A DNA stretch of 64,000 bases. It comes from Setophaga petechia. Lineage: Eukaryota; Chordata; Aves; Passeriformes; Parulidae. The notes beneath the pieces were generated by a model. That model did not search any database. It was not told where the DNA came from and saw only the letters and a program-made list of their open reading frames with translations. Numbering within the stretch: the stretch's first letter is position 1; each line of letters starts with the position of its first letter. The stretch lies in contig JANCRA010000009.1 of NCBI GenBank assembly GCA_024362935.1, positions 18,483,572-18,547,571 of the forward strand, given 5' to 3'. A program made the position numbers and the translations under genes. Below are positions 25,401 through 40,400 of this stretch, piece by piece.

Positions 25401-28400
25401 AACTTATGTATTTTCAAAATAACGTAACTTTTCATTTCTTACATATAAATTTTTATCTGTTTATTCCAACACTATATCCAGCTTTGATACCTATCAAGCA
25501 GAAGTAATGAATGAAATGGCAAAATTTTCTATCTGATTTGTTGCAGGCTATTTGCAACAGGAAAATCTTCAAGCTACCTGCCATCAATTTATTCTGGAAA
25601 GCTCAGATTTGAAAGAATATGCAGAGCACTGTACAGAAGATGGTTTTATTCCAGCCTGCTTGCTGGTGAGTTTGTATTTGCAAAGCAGAAAGTTACATTG
25701 TCTTGCATCCATGGAAAACAATATTGGGGATTTCACATTGTAACAGTTAATTCTCAAATGTTGCCTAAACGGTTTGGTATTTGATTTGTTTAGTGTTTTT
25801 CATCCTATGATATTAGCAGTTATTTGGTATCTAGTATTTAAGCTTACTAACAAGCATGTGTGAAATATGCAAATTTAATTTTCAAATTGGTTTCAGCATA
25901 TTATGCTTAGTCTGCATTATAGCTTTGAGGTTGATTTATGGAAGGGTGTTCTTACAAGGGTTTTATTGATTTTTGGGCGGCTTTTGTAATTGACTGAAGA
26001 TCACTTCCCCATTCTAGACATGGCAGCCAATAATGTTCCATTTCAGGTATATTGTAAATATTTAGGTAAGGCAGCTCAGATTTGTCTGAGTCTGCCAAAC
26101 TTTATTGACAAAAACTTTGTTCAGCCTCCTCTGTTCAGTGTCATATCCATTGTTCTGAGTGAAAGGCAGAAATTTGGGTGTGCATAAATGGTGTGCAGCC
26201 ACATCTGTAGATACATGTGTAGAGCTAGAGCATAATTAGATAGGTTGCATTTTAAACAAATATACAAAATGGAATTTTTACTATACTGTGCAAATTACAG
26301 AGTTTAGGTATTGCTGTGTATCAAACTTTAAGTGTTTATGTGTGTGTCCTGTTCATGTTTTCTGTTTCATTCTTCTAGTATGTTAGTTAATTTCATGCTC
26401 TGGGACTTTGTTCACAGTATTCAAAATTCGTGGAAGTTTTTTTTCTGAGATCCAAGGTGCACTTTCTTGATGCACCTTTTCAAAACAAACTATTGAATTT
26501 ATTTCATTTACAAGTGTTCAGTCATCTGTACTTTGGTGTTAGGGAGTGTAGAACCAAGCTGTGGCCATCAAAAATTAGAAAACGTAAATGTAGATAGGTT
26601 ATCCAGATTAGTAAAGCTTTTTTATAATCATCCTTTTCTCAGTAGAAATGTTTTTTTTACTATTCACATAAAAGTGATATCATAGTATCTAAGACAGAAT
26701 TCTTACTGCAGCTCAAATACTTGCAATAAAGGGCTATATTTGTCATGTCTTGTAGAGTTCCCACTAGTAAACAAGAGAGCAAGGTACAGACAGGATAGTG
26801 GTAACTTTAAAATTTTAATTATCTTTGTGTAACCTAAAATTACAGCACAAGTAGACATGATAAGAAGGTTGATTCTGTGTGACTGTTAAAAATTTTGCTT
26901 CAGACAGAGGTTCCTTCACGTTTGCATCTTAGTGCATGCTCTTTTCCAGCATGATACATACTCATTAGTCTGTTACTGCTCATCAGTAACAGACTAATGA
27001 GCATCATGCTGTTCATCATCTAATTTTCATGGGTTTCTTCCATAATAAAAAAAGGTGAGTGAAGGTCAGACAGCTCTAACTACCAGTTTTATGCCTTGAG
27101 ATAGAGTACTTCACATTTTGGGTACATAAGAGGATTTTAATCCATTGATTTCTCTCTCCCAAGTACAGTCCCTGGTACTGAGGGTCAGCATGGTGTAGAG
27201 TGCTAAAGAACTCGTTAAATATGATGTGCTACAGCAGACAAAACAGAGGTTTTCAGTGAAAATTCTAAGATCAGTTGTTTTTTTTTTCCAGTCACTGTGT
27301 GGAAAAAACTTGACAACTATTCTTAACGAATACGTAGCCATGAAAACAAAAGGTAAGCCTTCAGAATGAAGTGTTGTTTTATTTTTATTTGTCTCATGTG
27401 ACCTCCTCGAGGAAGAGGTGTATGGTCTTAGAGTAATCCCCCATTTAGGGTATAATTTGAAGGTTACCAAATCACACAGCTAACAGCCATGACATCTAGT
27501 GAGCAAAAGTAATTGATTCTGTTAGTTTGCATATGCCAGCATATATTTTCACTTCAATTGTGAGCATTTTTTTATCTCAAAAGCATAGAGATAGAATAAA
27601 ACGTGAAAAATGTATGGGTTTATGCTTGTGAAAGTATACTGCTTATTGTTTATACATCAGTAGGAGGGGGAGGTGCTTGTTTCTCTTGTGACCAACAACA
27701 GAATGAGAGAAAAATGAAATGCTGTGTCAGGGGAAGTTCAAATAGGATCTTAGGAAAGGGTTCTTCACTGAGAGGGTGGTCAGTCACTGGAACAGGCTAC
27801 CCAGGGAAGTGGTGATGGCACTGAGCCCTGTCAGAGTTCAAGGAGAATCTGGACAATGCTTTTGGTCACATGGCTTAGAGTTAGGTAGTGAGGAGCAGGG
27901 AGTTGGGCTCAATGATCCTTATGGATCCCTTGCAAGCTAAGGTATTCTATGATTGCTTGAAATAATCAGGAGGAGTCCTATGGTATGAAATATTTCTTAT
28001 CTTGTTTATAAGACTAACTAAAATAGTTTCAGAACTACTTAATATTTTGTATGAATACTGTAGGCAGAGCTAAAGCATTTGCTGATTTTTAAATTAGTTA
28101 TCAAGCCTCTGAATGTTTCCAAATCTCACAGATTTTTGATATCTGTTATATTATCATATTTTAATGGTGCTTGGTATTAAAAATTATGTATGGAACATTT
28201 CTGAACATTTTTTCCTTTCACACTAGCTTTGACAGAAATGGTAACTAAAACACAGACGTACTTCCTTCAAAATGCTTTGTACTTGGCATCTTGAAAAACT
28301 TAGTAAATCGAACTGCTTACTTCTCTTTTCCATCACACTTCTAATGTTTTGTGCTTCAGAAAGACCAAATGTTTTTACCTGTTTTGAGTAATATCATAAA

Positions 28401-31400
28401 ATAAACTATTAGTTTTAAAGGCCTGTCTGCCAGGTTATGATTTTCAAAGGCACAAAAGTGACTTGGGAATATGAATGCTATTTCCAGAAGTGAGTTGGGG
28501 GGGTTAGCATGGGTTAGGTTAGCATGTGTTTGCTGAGGAGTCAACAGCATGTGCAAATTCCACCAAGAATTTTAGTCATTAATTCAGTTTCATCAAGGCT
28601 TCTAAACCAGAACTGTATCCATCTCAATCTGAATTCTTTAAATTAGGAGTTAGGACTCTCTAACTAATAGAATATTAAGAAGGCAGCTAGGCATCTAAAG
28701 TTAGATGATGTCTGAAACACTCCACAATAATTATTTTGTTTGTGATTTTACTTTTCTCTCAGCATATATCGGTTTTGGGCATCAGTTTGTTTTTATGGTT
28801 CATTTCAGAAACAACAAATGAAGTTCCAGCAATGATGTCATCTCTGTGGAAAAAATTAGACTATACACTTTCTCAGATCAGGTAATGTAGTGTTGAAATC
28901 AAGAAAGTAATGTTTCATTCTAAGAGTGAGTCCCTGTGTTGACCAGCTCCCCTTATCATTGTATGAGAGTGGTTTAACTCTGTTTCCTTTGAGAGACAGT
29001 GAAAAAGATGGGTATGTTAGAGTTGAGCAGACATTTCAAGATTTTAAGGAGGAGCTAGCAAATAAGGAGGGCATTAGTGTGAGCATGTGATCTTCCTGTA
29101 GTAAAACAATATACTATGACTTATTTAGAATCTGATATCTTTGTGGTTACTTGATCAAAAATGAAACAGTAAGCTTCACGTGAAGGATCTGTGATGATTG
29201 TTGGAAAGAATAAAAAGAGCTATCAGTGGATTTTTCTGAAGGAATTTTTTGTGGTTAGGGTCAGAGTGACATTAATCACATGATAGGTAGTGTCACACTG
29301 TGTGTGTAGCTGAGTGCTTCCATTATGCTCCATTCATTTCTGTCACTTGCTTTATTTTTTAGGAGCATGCAGAATTCAGATTTCAGATTTTCTTCTAACC
29401 AGAGGAGTAAGTAACTGAGTCAATTCCATGGGATCAGTAGATTTTATGTTAAAATGGGATCAGTAGGTTTTATGTAAAAATTACCTGTTTTGGCAAAAAA
29501 TAGGGGCCTTCTGCAGCTATCAGTAATGCAGCTATCTGTTGTCTTCATTGGGGTCTGTGAAATACTGTAATGATCAGGAAAGAAAAATAAGAAAAGCTGA
29601 GCTTTTTGCAAGGGGCATAAATTCTCTATTATAGCATTTTCTCTGCTGAAAAAAACTTTTTTGGAAGTTTACATGGTTAAAAGGTTTAAAAACTGCTGAC
29701 TTAATTTGTGGTTCATAGATGAACTAAAAACGTAGCTGGTGTAATTATAATGCAGTTGGATATCTGTAGAAGAGGAACATAGAAACATTGCAATCCTGTA
29801 GCATTTGTTATACATGCAAATGTATATCCAACCAAAATACAAAAACATGCTTGTTGTATCTAAAGTTGTTTCTTTCATTACAAAAGCTGAAAATGAGCTA
29901 TCAACAAAGAAAAATTGGTTTACTTTAAAATAAGTTTTTCTCTGTAGTATTTTTACTGTATAAGAAAAGAGTGTGAGATACAGATAGTGATTGTCCCTAG
30001 ATTTGAGATGGACTGGATTGGGTGGTGTTCCATTGTTTAAACTTTTTTAAACCGATTTTGTGTGAATATCCGCAATTTTTAAAAATTCATTTATCTTGTG
30101 TTTTCATCCTGTCTTTATTTCCAGCACGTACAAGAAGTGGAATTGTAGAAATGAAAAGGCAAAGAATGCTTCAGCAGTCAGCTCCTGCAAACTCAGGACT
30201 GTTGTCAGTAGCCCATCAGTCAGGGCAGCAGAATTCCTCTGCTTCTGTTGTACCTCCTCAAGTAATTCACAGGCCAGCAATAAATCAAAGCATGCCTCAG
30301 ACAAGACTGAGTACACTGTTTGTGAACCAGTCACAAGCTCAAGAAAAGATCAACAGTAAGTTGCAAAAATTTTTAAACCTTATTTTTCTGTGAAAAATCT
30401 ATGGCTATCCAATGGAGGTTTTCTAAAATCAGGGCTTAATCATCTTCCACCAAAAAGTTCCAGAAAATTCATGCTTTGTTCCCCAGGCTCTCCAGACTGG
30501 TTCAGGTGATTAAAAGAAAATAAGTGCCCAAAAGAGAGATGGCTCTTGCATACTTGCTTGCCAATGTGAGTTCAGAAATCAGAAGTGCATTAATTCATGG
30601 TTATTCTGTTCTGTGCTCTCATCCTCACCCAAATAACTTGTTTCATCAGATAGGGATGATCCACATTAAGTGGATATCTGTTTCAGGATATGTTTAAAAG
30701 GACTGATCCTCATTTCCATGATAATACCAAATTCTTTTGTATGACTTTCCAGGAATTGATTAGAACATAGTAAGCAACATGTAGATCATGTAATGCTTTA
30801 ACAGTGTCACTGGAAGAGGTGTTGGTCACATGGCTTAGAGTTCTATCATGACTTCTATTTTTGTTTGTTTTTTCCTTCTATGAAGCAGGAGGTCTCATAC
30901 ACATTCAGGTTCCAACATCACAAGAACGAAAGCTTCATTCAAACTTGCTTTCTCCAGGAAGGCGAAAAAGGTAAACAGGGATGTCTGTTTGGTTTTGGGT
31001 GGTTTTTTTGTTTAATTGTTTAGAAATTAGACAATTAATGTTGTAGACAATAAAGGTTAGTGTTCTAACCTTTAGTGTAAGTTTTCTTCAGTGGTGGAGT
31101 GTTTCAAATGTAAGATCTGCTGAGGGGAGGCCAGTGTTTGTTGTTTCACAGAGGAAAGGGAAGTCAAAGAGCTTAACAGTAGGCTGATAGGAGGCTTCTT
31201 TGTGTACACTGTCTTTACTCCACTACTAGACTTAGGCAAATAATCTTGGAGCTGAGACTTGGTGTTCCTTCCAAAATGTCCTTTTCAATTATAAAAATTG
31301 ATAAAAATGTGCATTTAACTTCATAAAACTATTGAGTTGAGTAAATTTCGTCAGAAAAATACTAATATTTGCACTAGAAGTTGTGTGAAAAACTTCTTTT

Positions 31401-34400
31401 ATACTAGTTTTGCATTTTTTATTCTCTGATTCAGATGTCCATTTTTCCCCAAGTCTTTCCTAATCTGTCTTGATTTTTTAAAATGTAATTTTAGTGCCCC
31501 TGCTGATAGATGTTTTCAGAAGAGCCTGCACTGTCTCCTATAAAAACATTACTTTTCCTATTTATCAACTAAATTCTTACAGAACTTAAGATTTGTTTTC
31601 TTCTTTGAAAATAAGTGCTCCTTGAGAAGTCTTTGTTTTCAGTCGTAATGCCCAAATCTGATTGTGAGTTGCAGTTAATTAGGATCCATTAACTGGTACC
31701 ACCAGTTAGAGTAACATGTAGTGGAGGGGCAGTAAATGCTGAATAGTGGGCATGGAATTCAGTTTGCCATTGAGCTGTTTACCTACAATCTCTAAATTTA
31801 TAACTTCTGTAAAGGCAAACACAATAGATGCATAAGAGATAGTAAAACAGGTACCAGCTTTTACTGCATTTTCAATGTGTAGTTAATTTTCTAGTGATTA
31901 AGATCTTTTGTTTGCTAAAAAGAAAGCGAAGCACTTGATTTACTCACCATTAGGTCTACTGTTTGCAATTTTCTCATAAACTGTGTCATAAATTTCCTGG
32001 AATGTTTCAGTGAATGTCAGAAGAGGAAAAATGTTGCAACATCTGGACCTCTTTCAGCAACCAGAAGTTCTCAAGACTCTGAAGAAGCAGTAGTAGAAAA
32101 AGAAAGTGAGCCCCTAGAAGAATTAATTGATGGTAACTTCCCAGTGAGTATATGCCTACAGAAGGTATTTACACTTAAGAAACAAAGTCAAACTCAAGAG
32201 AACTAATCTTTAACATGTTGTTCTTCCTGGTTTTTACAGAAATTACTTTTAGAAGATAAATGTATTTGTTTGTATTTGAACTAGCTCTTGTGTGTACTAA
32301 ATTCATAAAGTTGACATAGCTATGTAGAGTTTTGTTTTTCTTGGTTTATTTGCTTTGCTAAGATACCTGTAGGCTGTCAGAATACAGTAATTCTTCAGAG
32401 AATGGAAACCAGGAGGCACATTAAGCCTTGCTGTCCTTCAGGAGAGTAGAAGCACAGGAATGTTTTGGGTTGATTTTCATAGTAATGCAGTCACAGATGA
32501 CTCTCTGTTATAAAAGTCTTCTCTCTTTGAATTGATTTTTAAATTATTTTTTACTGGTTGGTCAGAAATTCATGCTCCTTTTCTTGTGATGTTAAAAATA
32601 GAAACTTGACCACTTCAAAACTGTTTTCCAGCAACTGGTTATTGAAAATGCCAGAGAAAAAATCCTGAGCAGCAAATCTCTTCAGGAGAAGCTCGCTGAA
32701 AACATTAACAAAATCCTGGGGAGGTAATAAAAGGAACCTCTAAACTTAATATGTATTCTTATTTAAATGATTTTTGACTTTTGAACTAATGATGTACGTG
32801 TTGCAGTGATGGCAGTGTTGCTCAGACCCCTAAACAGACTGACAGTGGTCCCACAGAACAGGAGACTTCAATTGATGAAATCCTTGGACTTCAGGTAGGT
32901 GTAGATTGCCCTGATCACATTGTCTTTAGGCCCAGGCATGTGAGAATGATGGACCTATGCTGAACCTCTGACATCTGAGGATATTCTCTCCTCTGCCTAT
33001 CCTTTCTTTCCTTGTTTCTGTTTGCCAGCACAGCTGATGCTCCCCTCTGTGCAGGGGCAGCTCTATGGCTCCCCTTGCAGAGGTGTGAGCTCTGACCTTG
33101 TGTGGTGCAGGGCAGGTTCAGGGAGCTGAGCTGGCAGGACACTGGTGTTCTGCAGGAGCTTGTTTTGTGCCAGTTTAGCATTCTGAATTCATTCCCAGTG
33201 CCTGTCCAAGGCAGCATAAGCATGCAGCAGGGTCAAAGCCAAGAGAGTGGGATTGATTCTGTCAGTAATGAGCTGGTAACCCTACACTCAGACTGGATTT
33301 AAGAACTGCCTGCCTCTCACTCAATCTTTCATATCAGTAGTTGGCTACCAGCTTCTGACTGGGGATATAATTAATAACCTTAGAGAAGAAAAAAATTTTA
33401 AATACCTTGCTGTCTCCAAATACATTTAATCTGATCTGATTTTGTGATTTGCTCCAAGATAAGCAAGGATCATTTAGTATAGCAAGAGAAATTATTTTTT
33501 GAGCCTAAATAATGATACTTTTTCTTCAAATTTTGTATTTTCTTGCTTTTGGAGGAAATGTGTGTTCTGCTTCTACAAACTAAACCTAATTAAAGTGTTC
33601 TCCCTTCATTTTTCTATAAGTCTCAAGCTCGCAATCATAGAATTAAAAAGGACTTTTAATGAGGGAAATTTCACAGCCTTCATGAGAAAGACAGGAGAGT
33701 AGAGGCAGTTCCCTGCTTATGAAGTAGAGGTGTCTGGTTTATAAATGCTATTCTTCTGTTGCTTGGTGATTTTAGGTCAGTTGTCAAAATACAGAGCTAC
33801 AAAGCCGTATTCCACTCTTCTGAGCAGAAATAAAGCAGCTTCTTGGTTTGGTTGGAGTTGCTGAGACAAAATCAAGGATATAACATGGAATACCCACTCT
33901 TAAAGGTGGAGATATATATCAAAAAAGGTGGAGATATATATCAAAGGTTGGAGAGTGCTTAGAGGGTCTCCAGAAAGGCAGGAGAACTTTGTATTTAATG
34001 GCTTGAGTATGTACCGGATACTCATTTTATTCCTGTGCTACCACACAAAAAGAATCAGGAGCCTTAGAGCACTGTCCCATGTAGCTGTGCTTTCCAAAAT
34101 GCCTTCCACAAAGAAGTAATTCGAGGCTGTAATACAGGGCATATGAAATAAAACTTCCATTTACTTAGTGTTGGCTTCTAGATATATAATATATTCAAAC
34201 CTAAGAAATTAGGATTAATTTGGGGATTTTTTTTTTAACCAGTGGTTTGCTTGTACAGGCTCACAGCATCCATACCACATGCATAAGCTTCCAGTGTAGC
34301 CTGAGATTTAGTCCTTTTTAGTTAGTGGTGGCCATTATGTGTAGAATACTCCAGTACACACATGGTAGGGGTGATGTCTGACAGACACATTTGGGTTTTG

Positions 34401-37400
34401 GAGAGCCTTATTTCTTCAACTTCAATCACTAAGATTTTTTAAATCTGTGGCAGAAATGTTCCCAGCATTATTCTTCTTGTATCTGTGCTGAGCAGAAGTA
34501 ATAGAACTAAAGACAACCTGAAAAGAAAACACTTCTTGTCTATTTTTCTTTTTAAGTTGTGGAAGTAACTAACAGTTCTGTATCTCGTGTCTTTTCTCAG
34601 GGTGAAATTCATATGTCAGAAGAGGCTATCCAGGACATTCTGGAGCAGACAGAATCAGATCCAGATTTCCAGGCTCTGTTTGACTGCTTTGATTATGGTA
34701 GGCTACATTGTACTCACTTGTACTGTTGCTGTAAAGCATCCTGAATGATGAGCTTTCCCAAGCATTGCTTGACAAAGCAAAGGAATTCAGCAGGCCTCTT
34801 GCTAGAGAAATGACATTGGTATGCCTTAATACAGAATTAGATTTTTAGATACATTTATGCACAGCTATAAAGTTCTGTGTAAGTACAGCATTTTTCTGTG
34901 GCTGATATTCTGGGTTTGTGCTGGCTCAGTGATTATTTTATTGATGTTTTTGTAGACACTCTAGCTCTGAAGGATGATAGTTTATACTTGTTTGCTGTTG
35001 TTAATTTTCAGGGGTATCCTCACATGAACCATAAGGAGATCTTTACACTGTGGTTCATTTAAAAGGTAGTGATGACATGCATGTAGAAAATTACATATTT
35101 AACCATTTTTCATGCTTTATTTTGAAAATAGGAAAGAGCAAGGTAAACAAGAACTTACCTGGTGGTATTTCTGGTCGGAATGGAGTAGAGAACGAAATCC
35201 TGGTGGCTGAGGATAGCCTGGAAACATTTGGAAGTTCTTTAGGAACAGAAGAAACTAACAGATGTATGTTTTTTGGGTTTTTTTTTTCCTCTAAGATTTC
35301 TCTGTTAACTTTTCATTATGAAAATGTTTTCAGACAATTTGTACATTTCAGAATTTTATTTTTTCACTGGTAATGTCTGTGTGGACTTTTACATTGTGTG
35401 AACATACAGATACACCTGACCTGTTACAAAGTTTCAGTCTATTAAATTTAACAATAATCCCATCAGTGTGCTTTAAAATTGCACTTGATAAGCTCCTTAG
35501 TGCAAGGAGGCTGTCAATAAATGGATACTTTGCAGTGTCCATTGGGGAACACATAAAGAGAATATTTTACATCTAGCCATATTAATCTTTTAGCTCTATT
35601 CTGTAATGTATCTGTTAATTAATACACAAAAAGAGTCCTACTCTGGACAAAGGGAATGTTACTTTGTCTCCACTATTCTTAACAATAGTTCATGAGTAGC
35701 AGGTATTTAGTGAAAGTATATGAGCAATAGAACCAATAGGTTTTTATCATGAGATGGTTTTTGTGCTTCTCGAAATCTGATGTAGTGACCTGAGATATTT
35801 ACATGTTATGTGTGTACTTACTACTAATATACAAACTGATTTTCCAGATTATCTAGTTTATGTATGTTTTTTATATATATTCCACTCAATTTGAATGTAA
35901 GGATGAGTAACATTATTCCCCCTTAGTTTCATGGGAAATAGTTTTCCATTGAACTGATAGTTATTTCTAAAATGCTCTAAAAGGATCATCTGCTCTAATA
36001 ATTATGGAACTGGTTTATTCTGTCTTTTACAGGTGATAATTCTAGAGAACCACTATCCTGTAAAGGTTTTCAGTTAGGAGAAGCATCATGTGCCTTGAAG
36101 ACCAGCATTAATGATGATGATATGGCTAGGAAAAATCCAGCCAGTGAAGAGCTGCATGGAAACTGTAGACCAAGGAAGCAGACTGAAGAACTTACAGCCA
36201 TTACCTCTGAACATATTAGAGAGCATGAAATTGCTTTTGACTCGGTGTCTGATTTGACTGAACCTAACAAGAGACCAAGTTCTGACAGCAAATGTAATGA
36301 ACAGTGTGCAGACACTTACATTACAAAAGAGTCATCTACATTAGTATCTGAAAGTGAGAGTGCTATGGAAATTGAAAAAGGCCCACCAAGTGATAGTTCT
36401 CAAAGCAGTCCTAATTTAGAATATGTTCATTCTGGTACTCCACAGATTCCTTTGATTTCAGTGGCAGAGGATACTATAGCTGGTAAAAACAAAACTGATT
36501 CAGGAAGTAAATGTCCATTATCACCAGATACATCACTGTCTGAAAAAAGGCTTCCTGGAAGCCCTTCTGATGGGGGCCCTGACCACAGTGCACTGCTGAG
36601 AAAAAACAACTCCTCCATTTCTAGCCCACTGGCAGATGCAGGAAAAGAACAGACTGTAACCAGTGATCCAGCTGCCTTGCCTGTTGTTTCAGAGGAGAAC
36701 TCCAGCCACCCCTCTAACCATCAGGACCAGAGCACACAGGCAGACTGTGCTGTGGGATCTGTGGTGGACGTCACAGACCTTGACAAAACAGAGTTGCAGC
36801 TTGAAGTTGTTGATACATCTAACAAAACTTACTCAAATGATCAGCATACACTTGATAAGCCTTGTAAGAAAGATTTTAACCTCCCTTCAGAACTGCCAAA
36901 CACAGAGGGAACACAAGGGGAGATGCAAGAACCTTCATCTTCTACAAAAGTAGACACTGATAATTTATATTTCTCATGTGATAATAATGCATGTACAGAC
37001 ATTTCTGTAGTATCCACTGAAAACAATCTTACTACCTCTGAAATATGCCACTCTCCTCTCCCTGAAACTGCATCCTCAGCAGAGGAGTCAGGTACTGAGG
37101 CCAAAAGTATAAGCAGTGTATCTTCTAGTAGTCAACCAATGGATGTTGATCCTTCTAATATAATGTCCCTCAAGATCATCATCAGTGATGATCCCTTTAT
37201 TGCATCAGACACTGAGTTAAATAATGCTGTTTCCAGCATCACAGGAGAAAATTTGCCTACTATAATATTGTCATCTCCAGCCAAATCGCCAGCCAAAACC
37301 CCAGGCCTGCCCAAATGTCTGACTTCAGAAGACACAGAAAAAAATGTGGATTCAGCTCTGGCAGAGCAGAATCTTGTCGTGCTTAGACCTAAGGATCCTG

Positions 37401-40400
37401 TGGTCACCTCGGTTAACACTCAGAATGAAGACTGTGCTGGTTTTTCAGTTGCAAGTTCAACTCATCTTTCCAACGAAGGGGGATTTATACAGTTGATGCC
37501 AGCCACGAGCACAGCTTTTGGGAATTCAAGCAACCTTTACATAGCCACGTGTATGACTGATCCAGCAGCCTTGGGTGCAGCTGTAACACCATCAAATGTG
37601 GTTGTATTGCCTGGCAGTTCTATGCCACTGGCCTCCCAAGCTCCAGCTGTACAGCAGTTGCGGACTCCTCCCAGATCCAGCAATACATTTCCAGGAAACC
37701 AGACTGTCTCCCCAAACTTCCCACAGGGTAATCTCATCATTAGAAAAGTACTGAAAATGTGGTGTTTGTTATTTTTGTTTTTCCACTAAGTAAACATTAA
37801 AAGTAAAACAATTTTTAAATTGCTCTGACTGCCACTTGCAACTATTCAGGAGTTACTTTTTTTTAGTATGTTAGTTGCTAGTAGAAATGAAATAAAACTA
37901 TGAGACGTCATTGATCAGGCTGCTTTGCATAAAAAAAAGCCTCATATTTCAGAAGCTGAACTGACATAATTTTAGCAGCATTAGATGTAGTAAACATATT
38001 TTGGTTTACATAGGAAAGGATTCCATTATTTTGGCTACATAAAACAGGTTTTTATTTTAATAAGATTCCTGTTACAAGTGCAATGCTCTATATTATAGGT
38101 ATCCATATTTTGTGTAGATAACTGGGTAGATGTATCTAGTCCTTCCCAAGTCACTTTCTTGGTTTTGTTTTATATTTCAAAACCTAGTCTGCATTCGAAG
38201 TGTATTTAAGTAAATATGAAACTTTAACATTATTTCTTTCCATGATTTTAAATTTATACAAGCATTTTTATTACTACAGCAACAAAAATCTTGAGTGCTT
38301 TTTGAAATGAAAAAAACCAGCTATAAACCAGCTGTAATCACCACATTTAGATTTCTTTCAAAAACGATGAACTTTTTTGCAGTTACCTTTGAATTTCTGT
38401 GTGTAGTCATTTCATTGAGGACAGAGACCAGTACATGCAGGGTCTTAGGGTGACAGCCTTTTCTGCCATTTGATTTCTTTATGCAACTCATATCTTCAAT
38501 GCTTTTGTCATAGAGAGAGGAACAGTTTCCTTTCACTTTTGAAAATATTCTTCCACTTTTCAATTAATGTGCCAGGATAGTTTCCATATTTTATAATTCC
38601 CATATATCTGGCAGCTAAATATGATATTTAATGTTACTTTTACTGTTTTTTATAAATCACTTTAAATTAAAGTTTAAATGTTAAGATAGGTTTATCATAC
38701 TTTATTTTGAGCTACTTCTTACAAAGGAAAACAGACTTTAATTAAAGAATTCCTTATAAACTAAAAATAAAACTGGTGCTTACCCTGTTTTCTAGTAGTG
38801 AACTATAGCAAAGGACAGAAAATCCAGAGGTTTTCTTGCCACAGTTTTGACCACATATAATTTTAAGAAGCTTTTCTTTTCACTGAATTATTTTTAGTTT
38901 CTGTACAATCTTAACACTTTGATATTTTTTAGGTTCTGCCATTATAATTGCATCTCCAGTGCAGCCGGTTTTGCAAGGAATGGTGGGAATGATACCTCTC
39001 TCCGTCGTAGGACAGAATGGAAATACGTTCTCAGCACCTGCCTGCCAGGTAGCACATCACAAATAAAGATTTTCAAGATTAAAGCTGCAGTGATAAGAAG
39101 TGCTTTGGTAAATTGTAATAGAATATTTTGATTCTTTCAAGGTTCTTCACATGCCCGTGGCTAATCCAGTGTGCAATGGAAGTGTCCCAAAGCTTCCCAT
39201 CCCTCCCAAATCACAGAAGATTCCTGGAGCAAGAAACAGGAATACTACAGGTGCCTACCTTGAGTTCTTGAGAGGGGCAGAAGAAAAGCAGAGTGTTCTA
39301 AGGACAAGTCAGTTCTAAGTAAAAAAAGTTATTTATAAATATCTCTGCTTCTATTCCTGGCAGCTGCTGGGCTGTCTTGAGAGAAGTCTGTACCTGCAGT
39401 TAGTGACTCTTGTTTGGTCAGTTTGCAGAGAACTTCAGCAAATGACATAATTCCAGTTTTTGCATCAAGCTTATTTCCAAAATGTAATGTTTCAAGGCTC
39501 TCAGGCAGTTTTAAAAGTTTACTTTTCATTATGTTTCTGGTTATTTTTCATCTTGTTGATTTTAAGTCGTTTACTGCTGCCATTGGAACCGAGCCACATA
39601 GTAATGAAGATATTAGAAGAGTCAGCAGTTCTCAAATTTATTAAGGAAAAATATTTATTAGAAGTGTTGGATGTTTCTATAAAAAATGCACTCTACTGTC
39701 TGTTTTCCTTTTGCCCTTTCAGGCACATGCTTCTGTATATTCTTTTCATTGAGACCTTGCTTCTTTAAATAGTTAATTGTTACAAGACTGGAGTTATGTT
39801 CCTATCTCTGTGTTGGAAAGGGGTAAAGAAAAAGAATTGAAAATAGAAACATTGAGTTATAAGGACAACTTGTGCTTTAGCCTATCTGCCTTTTAAAAAA
39901 ATAGTAGGCCTGCACATAAAAATGAAAATAGAATGAAATTTCAAATAAAATCTAGGATTGTATGGTTGCTTGCATTCTGGTTTGCGGATGGATAGCTGAG
40001 AGTTCCCTGAGTCAATTTTCTCCTATCTGGAAATCCCCACTGTGCATTTTTTAAGTTCAGGATAGTTTGTTTTGTCTTGCCAGGGCTGTGCATTATCTAA
40101 GTGTAGACCCCAAGCTTCTTTGTTCTTAGTTGGGGACCTTTGCTAGTCTACTAATCATTAAAGTTTAAAGTTACGAAATATCGCGGAGTTTGTTGTTGGG
40201 TTTTTCTATATTGGTTCTCTGTCAGGTGAAATGTTATTGTAGTAAAACTGTGAAATTATTTACATATCATTCATTAATACTTCATCTCTTGTTCCAGGAA
40301 AACTGGTACCAAATGTAGCTGAGCCTTTGAACCATGCAAATCCTCGAACACAGAGGTCAGTAGTGCTAAGTATTGAAACTTGCTTTCTTTTTCCTGTTGT

